The notes under the pieces were generated by a model. It was given only the letters and a program-made list of their open reading frames with translations. It had not been told where the DNA came from and searched no databases. A stretch of 64,000 bases of DNA from Xanthomonas hortorum (GTDB taxonomy: Bacteria; Pseudomonadota; Gammaproteobacteria; Xanthomonadales; Xanthomonadaceae), in assembly GCF_024339125.1 (NCBI RefSeq), contig NZ_CP101417.1, positions 992,001-1,056,000 on the forward strand, given 5' to 3'. Made by a program: the position numbers and the translations under genes. Positions within the stretch are counted from its first letter, which is position 1. Each line of letters starts with the position of its first letter. Shown piece by piece: positions 17,359-26,609 of this stretch.

Positions 17359-19860
17359 ATGACCGACCCCGCGTTTCCGATCTCCCCGTTATTGCCGCAA
17401 ATCCGCAACAGCCTGGCGGCCCATCCGCGTCTGGTGCTGGAAGCCCCGCCCGGCGCCGGCAAGACCACCCAAGTGCCGCTGGCCTTGCTGGACGCGCCGT
17501 GGCTGGCCGGTCGCAAGATCGTGATGCTCGAACCGCGCCGCGTCGCCGCCCGTAGCGCGGCGATGTTCATGGCGCGCCAGCTCGGCGAGCCGGTCGGCGA
17601 GACCGTGGGCTACCGCATCCGCTTCGAGAACAAGACCTCACCGCGCACCCGCATCGAGGTGGTCACCGAGGGCATCCTGACCCGGTTGATCCAGGACGAC
17701 CCGATGCTGGAACACATCGGCGCACTGCTGTTCGACGAATTCCACGAACGCCATCTGGCCGGCGACCTCGGTCTGGCGCTGGCGCTGGATGTGCAGGCAC
17801 AGGTACGCGAGGACCTGCGCATCGTGGCGATGTCGGCCACGCTCGATGGCGAGCGCCTGGCCGGCTTTCTCGACGCACCGCGCCTGAGCAGCGCCGGGCG
17901 CAGTTTCCCGGTGGAGATCGCGCACTTTCCCGCGCGGCACGACGAAGCGCTGGAGCCGCAGACGCGGCGCGCGGTGGAACAGGCCTTGGCCACCCATCCT
18001 GGCGATGTGCTGGTGTTCCTGCCCGGCCAGCGCGAGATCGCGCGCGTGCACAGCGCGTTGCAAGAGGTGCTGGACCCGGCGGTGCAGGTGTTGCCGCTGC
18101 ATGGCGAACTGCCGGTCGAGGCGCAAAGCCAGGTACTGCAGCCCGACCCATCAGGGCGCCGGCGCGTGGTGCTGGCCACCAACGTGGCCGAGTCCTCGGT
18201 GACCCTGCCCGGCGTGCGCGTGGTGATCGACAGCGGGCTGGCGCGCGAGCCGCATTACGACCCCAACAGCGGCTTCTCGCGGCTGGACATCACCACTATT
18301 GCGCAAGCCTCGGCCGACCAACGTGCCGGCCGCGCCGGGCGTGTGGCCAGCGGTTGGGCATTCCGGCTGTGGCCGCAATCGCAACGGCTGGAACCGCAGC
18401 GGCGTGCCGAGATCACCCAGGTGGAACTGGCCGGCCTGGCACTGGAACTGGCCGCCTGGGGCAGCGCCGCGCTGCGTTTTGTCGATGCACCGCCCGCCGG
18501 CGCGCTCGCCGCCGCACACGAATTGCTGCAACGGCTGGGCGCACTCACCGACAGCGGCGGCATCACCACCGTGGGCCGGCGCATGCTCGCGCTGGGCACG
18601 CATCCACGTCTGGCCGCGATGCTGGCGCAGGCCGGCGATGCCCCGCGCGTAGCGCTGGCCTGCGACCTGGCCGCCTTGCTGGAAGCGCGCGACCCGCTGC
18701 GTCAGGGCGGCGATGGGCTGGCTGCCCGCTGGCGTGCGCTGGCCGCATTCCGCCAGGGCCGCAGTGGGCACGACGCGAACCGCGGCGCCCTGGCCGCGAT
18801 CGACAGCGCCGCCAAACAATGGCGACGCCGGCTGCGTTGCGACAGCGCACCGCCCGCCAGCGTGGAGGCGCATGCACTCGGCGATCTGCTCTCGCACGCC
18901 TTCCCCGACCGCATCGCTGCGCGCCATCCTGCCGACCCGCTGCGTTACCTGCTCGCCAACGGCCGCAGCGCGCGCCTGTTCGACCACAGCGACCTGCGCG
19001 GCGAACCCTGGCTGGTCGCCAGCGAATTGCGTTACGAAGCCAAGGACGCGCTGCTGCTGCGCGCCGCGCCGGTGGACGAAGGCTATCTGCGCCGCAGCGT
19101 GCCCGAGCGCTTCGTGCAGCAGGATCTGGTGCAGTGGGATGCGGACAAGCGCGCGTTGGTCGCGCGCCGGCAATCCAGCTTCGACCGCATCGTGCTCGAT
19201 AGCCGCCCGGCCGGCCGCGTCGATCCCGCCCAAGCCGCCAGCGCACTCACCGAGGCGGTGCGCCAACTGGGTCTGGATGCCCTGCCCTGGACCGACGGCC
19301 TGCGCCAATGGCGCGCACGCGTGCAGTCGCTGTGCGCCTGGATGCCGGAGCTTGCGTTGCCCGATCTCTCCGATGCAGCCCTGATGGCCACGCTGGAGAC
19401 CTGGCTGCGCCCGGCGTTCGTCGGCAAGACCCGGCTCGACGCACTCGACGAAAGCAGCCTGGGCGAAGCGCTCAAGGCCGCCTTGCCATGGGACCGCCGC
19501 CAGGCCATCGACCGCCACGCGCCCACCCGGATCAGCGTGCCCTCGGGCATGGAGCGGCAGATCAGCTACGCCGTCGATCACGCCGGGCAACCGTTGCCGC
19601 CGGTGCTGGCGGTCAAGCTGCAGGAACTGTTCGGCCTGGCCGAAACCCCGCGCATCGCCGACGGCCGCGTCCCATTGACCTTGCACCTGCTCTCACCAGG
19701 TGGGCGACCGTTGCAGGTCACACAGGATCTGAAAAGCTTCTGGGTGACGACGTATCCGGAGGTCAGGAAGGAGATGAAGGGGCGCTATCCCAGACACCCA
19801 TGGCCCGACGATCCGTGGACCGCCACCGCAACGCACAGAGCAAAACCGCGCGGCACGTAA
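17359..19860 (+). CDS. hrpB: ATP-dependent RNA helicase HrpB
   Basis: This 833-residue superfamily 2 helicase matches the bacterial HrpB group of DEAH-like helicases. Walker A is [18 protein letters not shown] (near residues 28-45), motif II is FDEFHERH, motif III is MSATLDG, and motif VI is QRAGRAGR. The C-terminal HrpB-specific part ends with the motifs [19 protein letters not shown] and [20 protein letters not shown]. Its cellular role is poorly defined; RNA metabolism is assumed. The name is unrelated to the type III secretion gene hrpB. The neighbouring chemoreceptor gene is divergent. Confidence 0.95.
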   Translation: MTDPAFPISPLLPQIRNSLAAHPRLVLEAPPGAGKTTQVPLALLDAPWLAGRKIVMLEPRRVAARSAAMFMARQLGEPVGETVGYRIRFENKTSPRTRIEVVTEGILTRLIQDDPMLEHIGALLFDEFHERHLAGDLGLALALDVQAQVREDLRIVAMSATLDGERLAGFLDAPRLSSAGRSFPVEIAHFPARHDEALEPQTRRAVEQALATHPGDVLVFLPGQREIARVHSALQEVLDPAVQVLPLHGELPVEAQSQVLQPDPSGRRRVVLATNVAESSVTLPGVRVVIDSGLAREPHYDPNSGFSRLDITTIAQASADQRAGRAGRVASGWAFRLWPQSQRLEPQRRAEITQVELAGLALELAAWGSAALRFVDAPPAGALAAAHELLQRLGALTDSGGITTVGRRMLALGTHPRLAAMLAQAGDAPRVALACDLAALLEARDPLRQGGDGLAARWRALAAFRQGRSGHDANRGALAAIDSAAKQWRRRLRCDSAPPASVEAHALGDLLSHAFPDRIAARHPADPLRYLLANGRSARLFDHSDLRGEPWLVASELRYEAKDALLLRAAPVDEGYLRRSVPERFVQQDLVQWDADKRALVARRQSSFDRIVLDSRPAGRVDPAQAASALTEAVRQLGLDALPWTDGLRQWRARVQSLCAWMPELALPDLSDAALMATLETWLRPAFVGKTRLDALDESSLGEALKAALPWDRRQAIDRHAPTRISVPSGMERQISYAVDHAGQPLPPVLAVKLQELFGLAETPRIADGRVPLTLHLLSPGGRPLQVTQDLKSFWVTTYPEVRKEMKGRYPRHPWPDDPWTATATHRAKPRGT

Positions 19861-20164
19861 TAGCCCCTCTCCCGTCGGGAGAGGGGTTGGGGTGAGGGTA
19901 CGGGCGAAGCACTCGCGTTGCTCAACTGCACGCGGCTTCGCACGTACCCTCATCCGCCCCTTCGGGGCACCTTCTCCCGATGGGAGAAGGGAAGTGCCGC
20001 ACATGCCCATCAGATCTGTTTTTATCGCTACCTCAAACTCCCATGCACCGACACCCCGCAGCATTACTTAACCGCAACCCAAACAAGCTCCACCACCGCT
20101 AACACGGTCTATACGCACCAGCCCACACACTGCGGCCCACGTACTCAGAAAGGAAACGCCTCCA
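19861..20164. other. 304-bp intergenic gap, about half repeat
   Basis: Bases 19863-19990 are family I repeat copy C. The remaining 170 bases hold the upstream region of the small membrane-protein gene at 20165, with an AAGGAAA ribosome site near 20149. No other gene is seen. Confidence 0.7.
19863..19990. repeat. dispersed intergenic repeat, family I, copy C
   Basis: The copy starts with CCCCTCTCCCGTCGGGAGAG, continues GGTGAGGGTACGG, and after a spacer (with GCGAAGC / GCTTCGC arms) ends with CGTACCCTCATCCGCCCC and the CTTCTCCCGATGGGAGAAG hairpin. It begins three bases after the hrpB stop codon and may serve as its 3'-end structure. Confidence 0.88.
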
Positions 20165-20596
20165 ATGAGCAAGCTGACTGTGATCACCGAACGCGCCCTG
20201 GAGCGTGCCCTGGAACTGGCTGGCACTGCCGGCGACCACCTGCGTCACGCTGCGTCCGATGCGGGCGACAAGGCACGCAACGCGGGCAGCAGCCTGCGTC
20301 ATTTCAGCCCGGGTGCCAGCGAATGGCTCAAGACCGGCGCCGCGCTGGGTGCCGTGCGTACCGGCGGCAAGGTCGTCAGCAAGGCGGTCAAGCGCAACCC
20401 CGCCATCACCGTGGCAGCGGCCGTCGCCGGCCTCGGCCTGATCGGCTATGCGGTGTATCGCAAGCGCCAGCGTGATCAGCAGGTGCTAGGCGGCAACGTG
20501 CATCGTTTCGATCGCGAAAACGCCGGCAACGCCAGCGCACGTCGCGCGGCCTACCAGCGTCGCGGTGCAGTGACCCCGAGCGACGGCATCGAATAA
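20165..20596 (+). CDS. small conserved hypothetical protein with one membrane segment
   Basis: I do not recognise a family with certainty. The 143-residue protein has an amphipathic N-terminal half with several alanine-rich helices, a single hydrophobic segment PAITVAAAVAGLGLIGYAVY around residues 79-98, and a basic tail. The layout (soluble helical part, one membrane helix, KRQR stop-transfer) recalls small DUF883/ElaB-like membrane-anchored stress proteins, which is inference only. AAGGAAA lies about 10 bases before ATG 20165. A hairpin terminator follows the stop codon. Confidence 0.72.
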   Translation: MSKLTVITERALERALELAGTAGDHLRHAASDAGDKARNAGSSLRHFSPGASEWLKTGAALGAVRTGGKVVSKAVKRNPAITVAAAVAGLGLIGYAVYRKRQRDQQVLGGNVHRFDRENAGNASARRAAYQRRGAVTPSDGIE

Positions 20597-20617
20597 GCCA
20601 TCTCTTCAGGTAAATCA

Positions 20618-20650
20618 GACAATGCCACGGCCCTGCGCCGTGGCGTTGTC
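20618..20650 (+). terminator. hairpin terminator between convergent genes
   Basis: The arms GACAATGCCACGG and CCGTGGCGTTGTC form a 13-bp stem with one G-U pair and a 7-base loop, followed by GTTTGT. It lies 22 bases after the stop of the small membrane-protein gene and between it and the convergent rluE gene. Confidence 0.7.
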
Positions 20651-20686
20651 GTTTGTGGATCTGGATTCAACCGCATCCGCGACGAT

Positions 20687-21259
20687 TTAGCGCCGCGTTC
20701 TGCTTGGCCGCGCGTGATGGGTTTCATCCGCGCGCCACTGCCCAGGCGCCAGAGTGTCCAACGTCCAGTCACCAATCGCCACGCGGATCAGACGCAAGGT
20801 GGGTAGGCCAACCGACGCGGTCATGCGCCGCACCTGACGGTTACGGCCTTCGGTGATCTGCAGTTCCAGCCATGCGTCGGGCACGGTCTTGCGCACGCGT
20901 ACCGGCGGATCGCGCGGCCACACCTGCGGTGACGGATCGATGCTGCGTACCTTGGCCGGACGAGTGGGGCCGTCGTTGAGCACCACGCCATCGCGCAAGG
21001 CCTGCAACTGCGAAGGCGCAGGCGTACCTTCCACCTGCACCCAGTAGGTCTTGGGTTGTTTGTGGCGCGGGTCGGTCAAGCTATGCGCCAATGCGCCATC
21101 GTCGGTCAGGAGCAGCAAGCCTTCGCTGTCGTGATCCAGACGGCCTGCCGCATACACGTCGGCCGGCAAGCCGAATTCGGCCAGCGTGCGTTTGGGCGGC
21201 TGCGAGCGGTCGCTGAATTGCGACAGCACGCCATAAGGTTTATTCAACAACACCAACAT
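20687..21259 (-). CDS. rluE: 23S rRNA pseudouridine synthase RluE
   Basis: This 190-residue RsuA/RluE-type pseudouridine synthase starts directly with the catalytic domain (MLVLLNKPYGVLSQFSD) and lacks an S4 domain, as RluE does. The catalytic aspartate is D42 in AAGRLDHDSEGLLLLT. ITEGRNRQVRRMTASVGLPT is the second family signature. In E. coli RluE modifies U2457 of 23S rRNA; the same site is assumed here. Confidence 0.9.
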   Translation of the reverse strand: MLVLLNKPYGVLSQFSDRSQPPKRTLAEFGLPADVYAAGRLDHDSEGLLLLTDDGALAHSLTDPRHKQPKTYWVQVEGTPAPSQLQALRDGVVLNDGPTRPAKVRSIDPSPQVWPRDPPVRVRKTVPDAWLELQITEGRNRQVRRMTASVGLPTLRLIRVAIGDWTLDTLAPGQWRADETHHARPSRTRR

Positions 21260-21394
21260 GCCAATCCTGTTGCGTCAGAGCGATGCACAACGCCGGCAAG
21301 ACGCAATGTGCGTACGTGGCGTCATGCGTTGGTTGGCGGTGTGCAAACAGCTGCATGCCGAACGCGCACTGCGCGCCGGCATGCAGGCACTGCC

Positions 21395-22249
21395 TCACTG
21401 CTTGACGAACTTCAAGGTCATGCGGTCGCTCTCGCCGATCGCCTTGTACTTGGCATCGTCGGCCTTGTCGTGGCTGTTGCTCGGCGGCAACGTCCACACG
21501 CCACCGGCATAGTCCTTGGTGTCGCGCGGGTTGGCATTGACCTCGCTCTTGCCGGCCAGTTTGAAACCTGCCGCTTCGGCCATCGCAATCAACTGCGCCT
21601 GGCCCACGTAACCGCTCTTGTCGTCCGCCGGTACGTCGGTCTTGGCACGATGCTCCACCACGCCGAGTACGCCGCCGGGCTTGAGCACCTTGTAGAAGCC
21701 ACTGAACATCGCCTCGGCATTACCGGCCATGCGCCAGTTGTGCACGTTGCGGAAGGTCAGCACCAGGTCGGTCGAATTGTCCACGCCGAACGAGGGCGTC
21801 TTCGGCACGTACGACACGAACGCGGGCTTGCCATACACCTGCGGCTTGGCCTGGAACTTCTTTTCCAACTCGTCGCGCCCGCGCTGCGCGGAGTCGCGGC
21901 CACGGCCTTCCGGGACCGCCGCCGGGTCGACCACTGCTGCCACGTACTTGCCCTTCTCGCGCAGATACGGCGCCAGAATTTCCGAGTACCAGCCGCCGCC
22001 CGGTGTGATCTCGATAACGGTCTGGGTCGGCTTGATGCCGAAGAACGCCAGCGTCTGACCCGGATGGCGATACACGTCGCGCTGCACATACACACGGTCG
22101 CGCCAGTTGCCGTCGATGGCCGCCTGCAGCGCCGCATCGGGCGCCGGCAGGGTTGCGCTATCGGCCGGTTTGATTGCCATTGCCAGCGGCGCGCTCATCG
22201 CCACTGCCATCCCCACCACACATGCACACACCAGCTTGTTGCGGATCAT
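21395..22249 (-). CDS. exported class I SAM-dependent methyltransferase-like protein
   Basis: This is a 284-residue protein with a clear signal peptide (MIRNKLVCACVVGMAVAMSA, cleavage near AMA) followed by a Rossmann methyltransferase core. TVIEITPGGGWYSEIL is motif I, STDLVLTFRNVHNW lies in the motif II region, and VLKPGGVLGVVEHR is the motif III strand. Exported methyltransferase-like proteins of this kind are widespread in proteobacteria, but their substrate is not known and SAM availability in the periplasm is doubtful. The reading frame is open upstream to 22357. ATG 22249 is chosen because the signal peptide begins there, with an AAAGGG ribosome site. Confidence 0.8.
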   Translation of the reverse strand: MIRNKLVCACVVGMAVAMSAPLAMAIKPADSATLPAPDAALQAAIDGNWRDRVYVQRDVYRHPGQTLAFFGIKPTQTVIEITPGGGWYSEILAPYLREKGKYVAAVVDPAAVPEGRGRDSAQRGRDELEKKFQAKPQVYGKPAFVSYVPKTPSFGVDNSTDLVLTFRNVHNWRMAGNAEAMFSGFYKVLKPGGVLGVVEHRAKTDVPADDKSGYVGQAQLIAMAEAAGFKLAGKSEVNANPRDTKDYAGGVWTLPPSNSHDKADDAKYKAIGESDRMTLKFVKQ

Positions 22250-22471
22250 CACAGCGCCCTTTACGGGAAAAAGTAGCGCGAGCCTAGCATGCGATTTGGA
22301 GCCTGCCATGTGCAGGACTTCGCATGCTGCACTGCGCGCGACGCACCACATGTTCAAATTCTGTGAGGCATTGCGGCAGCTGGGCGGAACGCTGAATCCA
22401 CGTTGGTGTCACACGCAACGCCGGCGCGCATGACTATCCTGTTGGGCAGTTTGGAATCAGGAGCTTTCACC

Positions 22472-23443
22472 ATGACTCACTCCCGCGCGCTGGGCCGCTC
22501 CGGCCTGCAGATTCAACCGATCGTCTTCGGCGGCAATGTATTCGGCTGGAGCGCCGATGAAGCAACCTCGTTTGCGCTGCTCGATGCCTTCGTCGACGCC
22601 GGTTTCAATCTGATCGATACCGCCGATGCCTACTCCGGCTGGGTGCCTGGCAACCATGGCGGCGAATCGGAAACCATCATCGGGCGCTGGCTCGCGCGCA
22701 GTGGCAAGCGCGACAAAGTGTTGATCGCCACCAAGGTGGGCAAGTGGAGCGAGCATCCGGGCTTGTCGCCGGAAAACATCGTCGCAGCTGTGGAGGATTC
22801 GCTCACGCGTCTGCAGACCGATGTGATCGATCTATATCAGGCCCACGCAGACGACGAATCGGTTCCGCTGGAAGCCACGCTGGCCGCATTTGGCCGCTTG
22901 ATCGAACAAGGCAAGGTGCGCGCGATTGGCGCCTCCAACTACAGCGCCGCACGCCTGCGCGATGCACTGGATATTTCCGAGCAGTACACGTTGCCGCGCT
23001 ACGAAAGCCTGCAGCCGGAATACAATCTCTACGACCGCGTCGGTTACGAAGCCGAGCTGGAACCGCTGGTACGCGAGCGCGAGGTGGGTGTGATCAGTTA
23101 TTACTCGCTGGCCAGCGGCTTTCTCACCGGCAAGTACCGCAGTGCAGACGATGCCAGCAAGAGCAGCGCGCGCGGTGCGTCGGTGGTCAAGCAGTACGTC
23201 AATCCGCGTGGCTTGCGCATCCTGCAGGCGCTGGACGATCTGGCCGCCACGCACACCGCCACGCCCGCGCAGATCGCATTGGCCTGGTTGATCGCGCGGC
23301 CGGGCCTGAGCGCACCGATCGTCAGTGCCACCAGCGTGACCCAGCTACACGACGTACTGGCGGCAGCGCGCGTGTCGCTGAGCGCCGATCAGATTGCGCA
23401 GCTGGATAGCGCAAGCGCGCCGGATCCTTCCGAAGCTGCTTGA
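22472..23443 (+). CDS. aldo/keto reductase
   Basis: This 323-residue NADPH-dependent reductase has the (beta/alpha)8 fold. The catalytic tetrad is visible: D49 and Y54 in NLIDTADAYSG, a lysine in VLIATKVGKW, and a histidine in DLYQAHADDE. Late motifs GVISYYSLASGFLTGKYR and IARPGLSAPIVSATSVTQL are typical of the YajO/Tas branch of large AKRs. The start is ATG 22472 with CAGGAGC upstream. The physiological substrate is unknown. A second reductase and dkgB follow on the same strand but with gaps of about 110 and 75 bases. Confidence 0.88.
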   Translation: MTHSRALGRSGLQIQPIVFGGNVFGWSADEATSFALLDAFVDAGFNLIDTADAYSGWVPGNHGGESETIIGRWLARSGKRDKVLIATKVGKWSEHPGLSPENIVAAVEDSLTRLQTDVIDLYQAHADDESVPLEATLAAFGRLIEQGKVRAIGASNYSAARLRDALDISEQYTLPRYESLQPEYNLYDRVGYEAELEPLVREREVGVISYYSLASGFLTGKYRSADDASKSSARGASVVKQYVNPRGLRILQALDDLAATHTATPAQIALAWLIARPGLSAPIVSATSVTQLHDVLAAARVSLSADQIAQLDSASAPDPSEAA

Positions 23444-23555
23444 CGCTTCGCCTCTACAGCGCATGTAACCCATCGCACGCACTCCCTCGCGCAGCCGCCG
23501 TGCGGCTGTGCTCCCTCGACCGCGCACGCGTGGTCCTTTCCGCGAGGAATTCCGC

Positions 23556-24584
23556 ATGACATCGATCACCAACCGCCGCATCGTGCTGGCCTCACGCCCG
23601 CACGGCGAGCCAAGCGCCGACAACTTCCGCCTGGAAGAGGTCGCCTTGCCGCCCACCGGGCACGAACAGATTCTGGTGCGCAATCGCTTTCTCTCGCTGG
23701 ATCCGTACATGCGTGGACGCATGGACGAAGGCCCGTCCTACGCCGCACCGGTGGAGATCGACGCGGTGATGGAAGGCGGCACCGTGGGCGAAGTGCTCGA
23801 ATCGCATCATCCCGACTATCAACCCGGCGATCTGCTGGTGCTGCCGGGCGGATGGCAGACGCATAGCCTGTTCACCCCTGACGCGCCATTACGCAAGTTG
23901 CCCAAGGACGATGCCTTGCCGCTGAGCACCGCCCTCGGCGTATACGGCATGCCCGGCTTCACCGCCTACGCCGGTCTGCATGAAATCGGCAAGCCGCAGG
24001 CGGGCGAAACCCTGGTGGTTGCGGCGGCCAGCGGCCCGGTCGGCGCCACCGTGGCGCAGCTGGCACGCCTGCAAGGGTTGCGCGTGGTGGCCATTGCCGG
24101 CGGCGAAGAAAAGGTGCGTTACCTGCGCGAGACGTTGCGCGTGGATGTGGCACTGGACCACCGCGCCGACGACTTTGCCGAGCAGTTGCGCACCGCCACG
24201 CCGGACGGCATCGACATCTATTTCGAAAACGTCGGCGGCAAGGTGTTCGACGCGGTATTGCCGCAATTGAACGCGTTCGCACGCATCCCGGTGTGCGGCG
24301 TGATCGCCACCTACAACAGCCGTGGCCAGGCGCTGCCGGGGCCGGACCGTCTGCCGGAGTTCATGGGTCAGGTGCTGCGCAAACGACTGACCGTGCGCGG
24401 CTTCATCCAGCACGATTTCATTCGCCTGATGCCTGCCTTCCTGCGCGAAATGGGCCAGTGGCTGCGCGAAGACCAGATTCAGTATCGCGAACACCTGCTG
24501 CACGGCCTGGACAGCGCACCGCAAGGCCTGATCAGCCTGCTACGTGGCGAAAACTTCGGCAAGGCCGTCGTCGCGCTCGACTAA
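23556..24584 (+). CDS. NADP-dependent zinc-free alcohol dehydrogenase family oxidoreductase (CurA-like)
   Basis: This 342-residue medium-chain dehydrogenase lacks the zinc ligands and matches the leukotriene B4 12-hydroxydehydrogenase / CurA group, which reduces carbon-carbon double bonds of enones with NADPH. Visible features are FLSLDPYMRGRM near residue 43, MPGFTAYAGLHEIG, the nucleotide-binding AAASGPVGATVAQLARLQG, DIYFENVGGKVFDAVLPQLN, and RGFIQHDF. ATG 23556 (MTSITNRRI) is preferred over the upstream in-frame start because it aligns with the family N-terminus and follows GCGAGGAAT. Confidence 0.88.
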   Translation: MTSITNRRIVLASRPHGEPSADNFRLEEVALPPTGHEQILVRNRFLSLDPYMRGRMDEGPSYAAPVEIDAVMEGGTVGEVLESHHPDYQPGDLLVLPGGWQTHSLFTPDAPLRKLPKDDALPLSTALGVYGMPGFTAYAGLHEIGKPQAGETLVVAAASGPVGATVAQLARLQGLRVVAIAGGEEKVRYLRETLRVDVALDHRADDFAEQLRTATPDGIDIYFENVGGKVFDAVLPQLNAFARIPVCGVIATYNSRGQALPGPDRLPEFMGQVLRKRLTVRGFIQHDFIRLMPAFLREMGQWLREDQIQYREHLLHGLDSAPQGLISLLRGENFGKAVVALD

Positions 24585-24658
24585 ATAACTCACAGCGCCT
24601 CGCATACCCCCGCTTTTACGATTCCCCATTCCCTATTCCCGATTAACAAAGGAACACC

Positions 24659-25462
24659 ATGACAGTCCCCGCATTCGGCCTCGGCACCTTTCGTCTCAAG
24701 GACCAGATCGTCATCGACTCGGTGCGCAATGCACTGGAGTTGGGCTACCGCGCCGTCGATACAGCACAGATCTACGACAACGAAGAACAGGTCGGCCAGG
24801 CCATTGCCGCCTCCAACGTGCCGCGCGATCAGCTGTATCTGACCACCAAGATCTGGGTCGACAAGTTCGGCCGCGATGCCTTGCTGCCGAGCCTGCAGGA
24901 AAGCCTGCGCAAGCTCGGCACCGAGCATGTCGATCTCACCCTGATTCACTGGCCCTCGCCGAAAGATCAGGTGCCGATGCGCGAGTATCTGGAAGCGCTG
25001 GCGCAGGCAAAGCAGCAGGGCCTGACCCGCGCAATCGGTGTATCCAACTTCACCATCGCACTGATCAAGCAGGCCATCGAGATCCTGGGCGCCGACGCCA
25101 TCGCCACCAACCAGATCGAAGTGCATCCCTACCTGCAGAATCGCACCCTGATCGCGTTCCTGCGCGAGCAAGGCATCCATGTCACCTCGTATATGACGCT
25201 GGCGGTCGGCGAGGTGTTGAAGGATCCGGTGATTCAGGCGATTGCCGCGCGCCACGACGCCACTGCGGCACAGGTGACCTTGGCCTGGGCGTTGCAGCAG
25301 GGGTATTCGGTGATTCCGTCCTCGACCAAGCGCGAAAATCTTGCAAGCAATCTCAAGGCGCAGTCGTTGCAGCTGAGCGAGCAGGACATGCGCGAGATTG
25401 CCGCACTCGACCGCGGTCAGCGCCTGGCCAATCCGAAGGCGATTGCACCCGACTGGGATTGA
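24659..25462 (+). CDS. dkgB: 2,5-diketo-D-gluconate reductase B (aldo/keto reductase)
   Basis: This 267-residue AKR closely fits Dkg[17 protein letters not shown] opens the protein and [15 protein letters not shown] carries the catalytic Asp and Tyr (residues 34 and 39). LTTKIWV gives the lysine, LIHWPSP the histidine, and the C-terminal [15 protein letters not shown] is the NADPH-binding motif. The enzyme reduces 2-oxo aldehydes such as methylglyoxal and diketogluconate. An A/G-rich AAAGGAACACC site precedes the ATG. A T/C-rich GATTCCCCATTCCC tract lies just upstream. Confidence 0.92.
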   Translation: MTVPAFGLGTFRLKDQIVIDSVRNALELGYRAVDTAQIYDNEEQVGQAIAASNVPRDQLYLTTKIWVDKFGRDALLPSLQESLRKLGTEHVDLTLIHWPSPKDQVPMREYLEALAQAKQQGLTRAIGVSNFTIALIKQAIEILGADAIATNQIEVHPYLQNRTLIAFLREQGIHVTSYMTLAVGEVLKDPVIQAIAARHDATAAQVTLAWALQQGYSVIPSSTKRENLASNLKAQSLQLSEQDMREIAALDRGQRLANPKAIAPDWD

Positions 25463-25609
25463 GTTCTCGGTTTTTTCTCGTATCGGCATCGCCCGGTACG
25501 GGGCATAACCGCCGCGACGACCGCTCGTCGTCGCGTGCTGGTTGCACGTGACAGGCGCTGCTACGGTGCCAGCCACAGGGGGGTAAGTCTCGACAACGGA
25601 GTCCTACCC

Positions 25610-25912
25610 ATGCACACCGCATCCGTCTTGACCCGCCGCGTCGTCAACCTCGACGCAGAGATCGCCTATTGGCGCGATGTCCACGCCGAAGGCCATCTGG
25701 GCGGCTACGATTTTGCCGACTATGCCCGGCTGCTTAAGCTCGGCTACGACATTTATCTGGCTTACCCGCGCGCTACCGAGGCGCAGCTCTACCGCGTGTT
25801 GCAGGACGGCTTTTACCACTATCAACCGATGCTGTCGGTGCCCTGGGATGAGGCGCGCTGGATCGTGCGGCATGCCTGGCGGCATATGGAAGAGGCGGCC
25901 GTTCGGCACTGA
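25610..25912 (+). CDS. conserved hypothetical protein, 100 residues
   Basis: I do not recognise a named family. The protein is acidic to neutral and aromatic-rich (AYWRDVHAEGHLGGYDFADY, YDIYLAYPRATEAQLYRVLQ, WDEARWIVRHAWRHME) and is predicted to be cytoplasmic and helical. The ATG at 25610 follows an ACGGAG ribosome site at good spacing, which supports a real gene. It is convergent with the hypothetical gene at 25969. Confidence 0.68.
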   Translation: MHTASVLTRRVVNLDAEIAYWRDVHAEGHLGGYDFADYARLLKLGYDIYLAYPRATEAQLYRVLQDGFYHYQPMLSVPWDEARWIVRHAWRHMEEAAVRH

Positions 25913-25968
25913 AGCGGCGGCTCGAACAATTGCGCAGCCGCTCAGCCACGCAGTGCCGCAATAAACGC

Positions 25969-26385
25969 TTAGTTCAACTGCCCCATCGCCATCGCCTGGC
26001 GATCGATGCGATGTTTTTCGGCCAATGCCTGCATGCCTTGCAGGGTGGCAGCGATCAGGCTGGCATACCGCAGCCGCCATAAGTTGGCGCGGTCGTTGTC
26101 GTCGTGGGTGCTGCCCAGGCCGTCCAGCACCTGCGGCAGACGCCGATCGGCCAACGCCGAGGCAGCCAGATAGGGCTTTGCCGGAGCGATCACATCCACC
26201 GGTTCGCGCCAGTCGTTGGCCACCTGCCGGGCGATGCCGGCCAGATGCGAGAGCTGGTGCATGCCGATCAGCGTCTCGTGCAACATCTCGCGGCAAGCCC
26301 ATTGCCACAGCGCCACCTTTTCCGATGGATTCTGGGCGATCTCGGTCAGCGCCAGATCAACCTTTTCGATGCGTGAGTCGAGCAT
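25969..26385 (-). CDS. conserved hypothetical protein, 138 residues
   Basis: No family is recognised. The 138-residue protein looks entirely helical and cytoplasmic (LALTEIAQNPSEKVALWQWA, MHQLSHLAGIARQVANDW, LIAATLQGMQALAEKHRIDR). ATG 26385 is preferred over an upstream in-frame start because GGAG sits about six bases before it. No neighbouring gene suggests a function. Confidence 0.68.
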   Translation of the reverse strand: MLDSRIEKVDLALTEIAQNPSEKVALWQWACREMLHETLIGMHQLSHLAGIARQVANDWREPVDVIAPAKPYLAASALADRRLPQVLDGLGSTHDDNDRANLWRLRYASLIAATLQGMQALAEKHRIDRQAMAMGQLN

Positions 26386-26609
26386 TGCGGAGCTCCGATG
26401 CTGCTGTGCAACATAATTCACACCATACGCCGTGAGAGTCAAGTGAGCCAGCCGCTAAAAAGATGTCAGCGTGCAGGTGCTCGACCCGTTTCACGCTTTT
26501 GCAGTTGCCGTTTGTTCGGATAAAGGGGTGCGGCACCCTGACTTCCTGCCCATGGCGGTGCGCATCGCCACGCGTAATGCTGGGGTCCTCCGATTCCCAG
26601 GCCGCCGCC

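Noticed and set aside
17359-19860. Reading hrpB as part of the hrp type III secretion system
   Set aside because: The protein is a DEAH-like RNA helicase. The shared name is a coincidence, and no secretion-apparatus genes are in the window.
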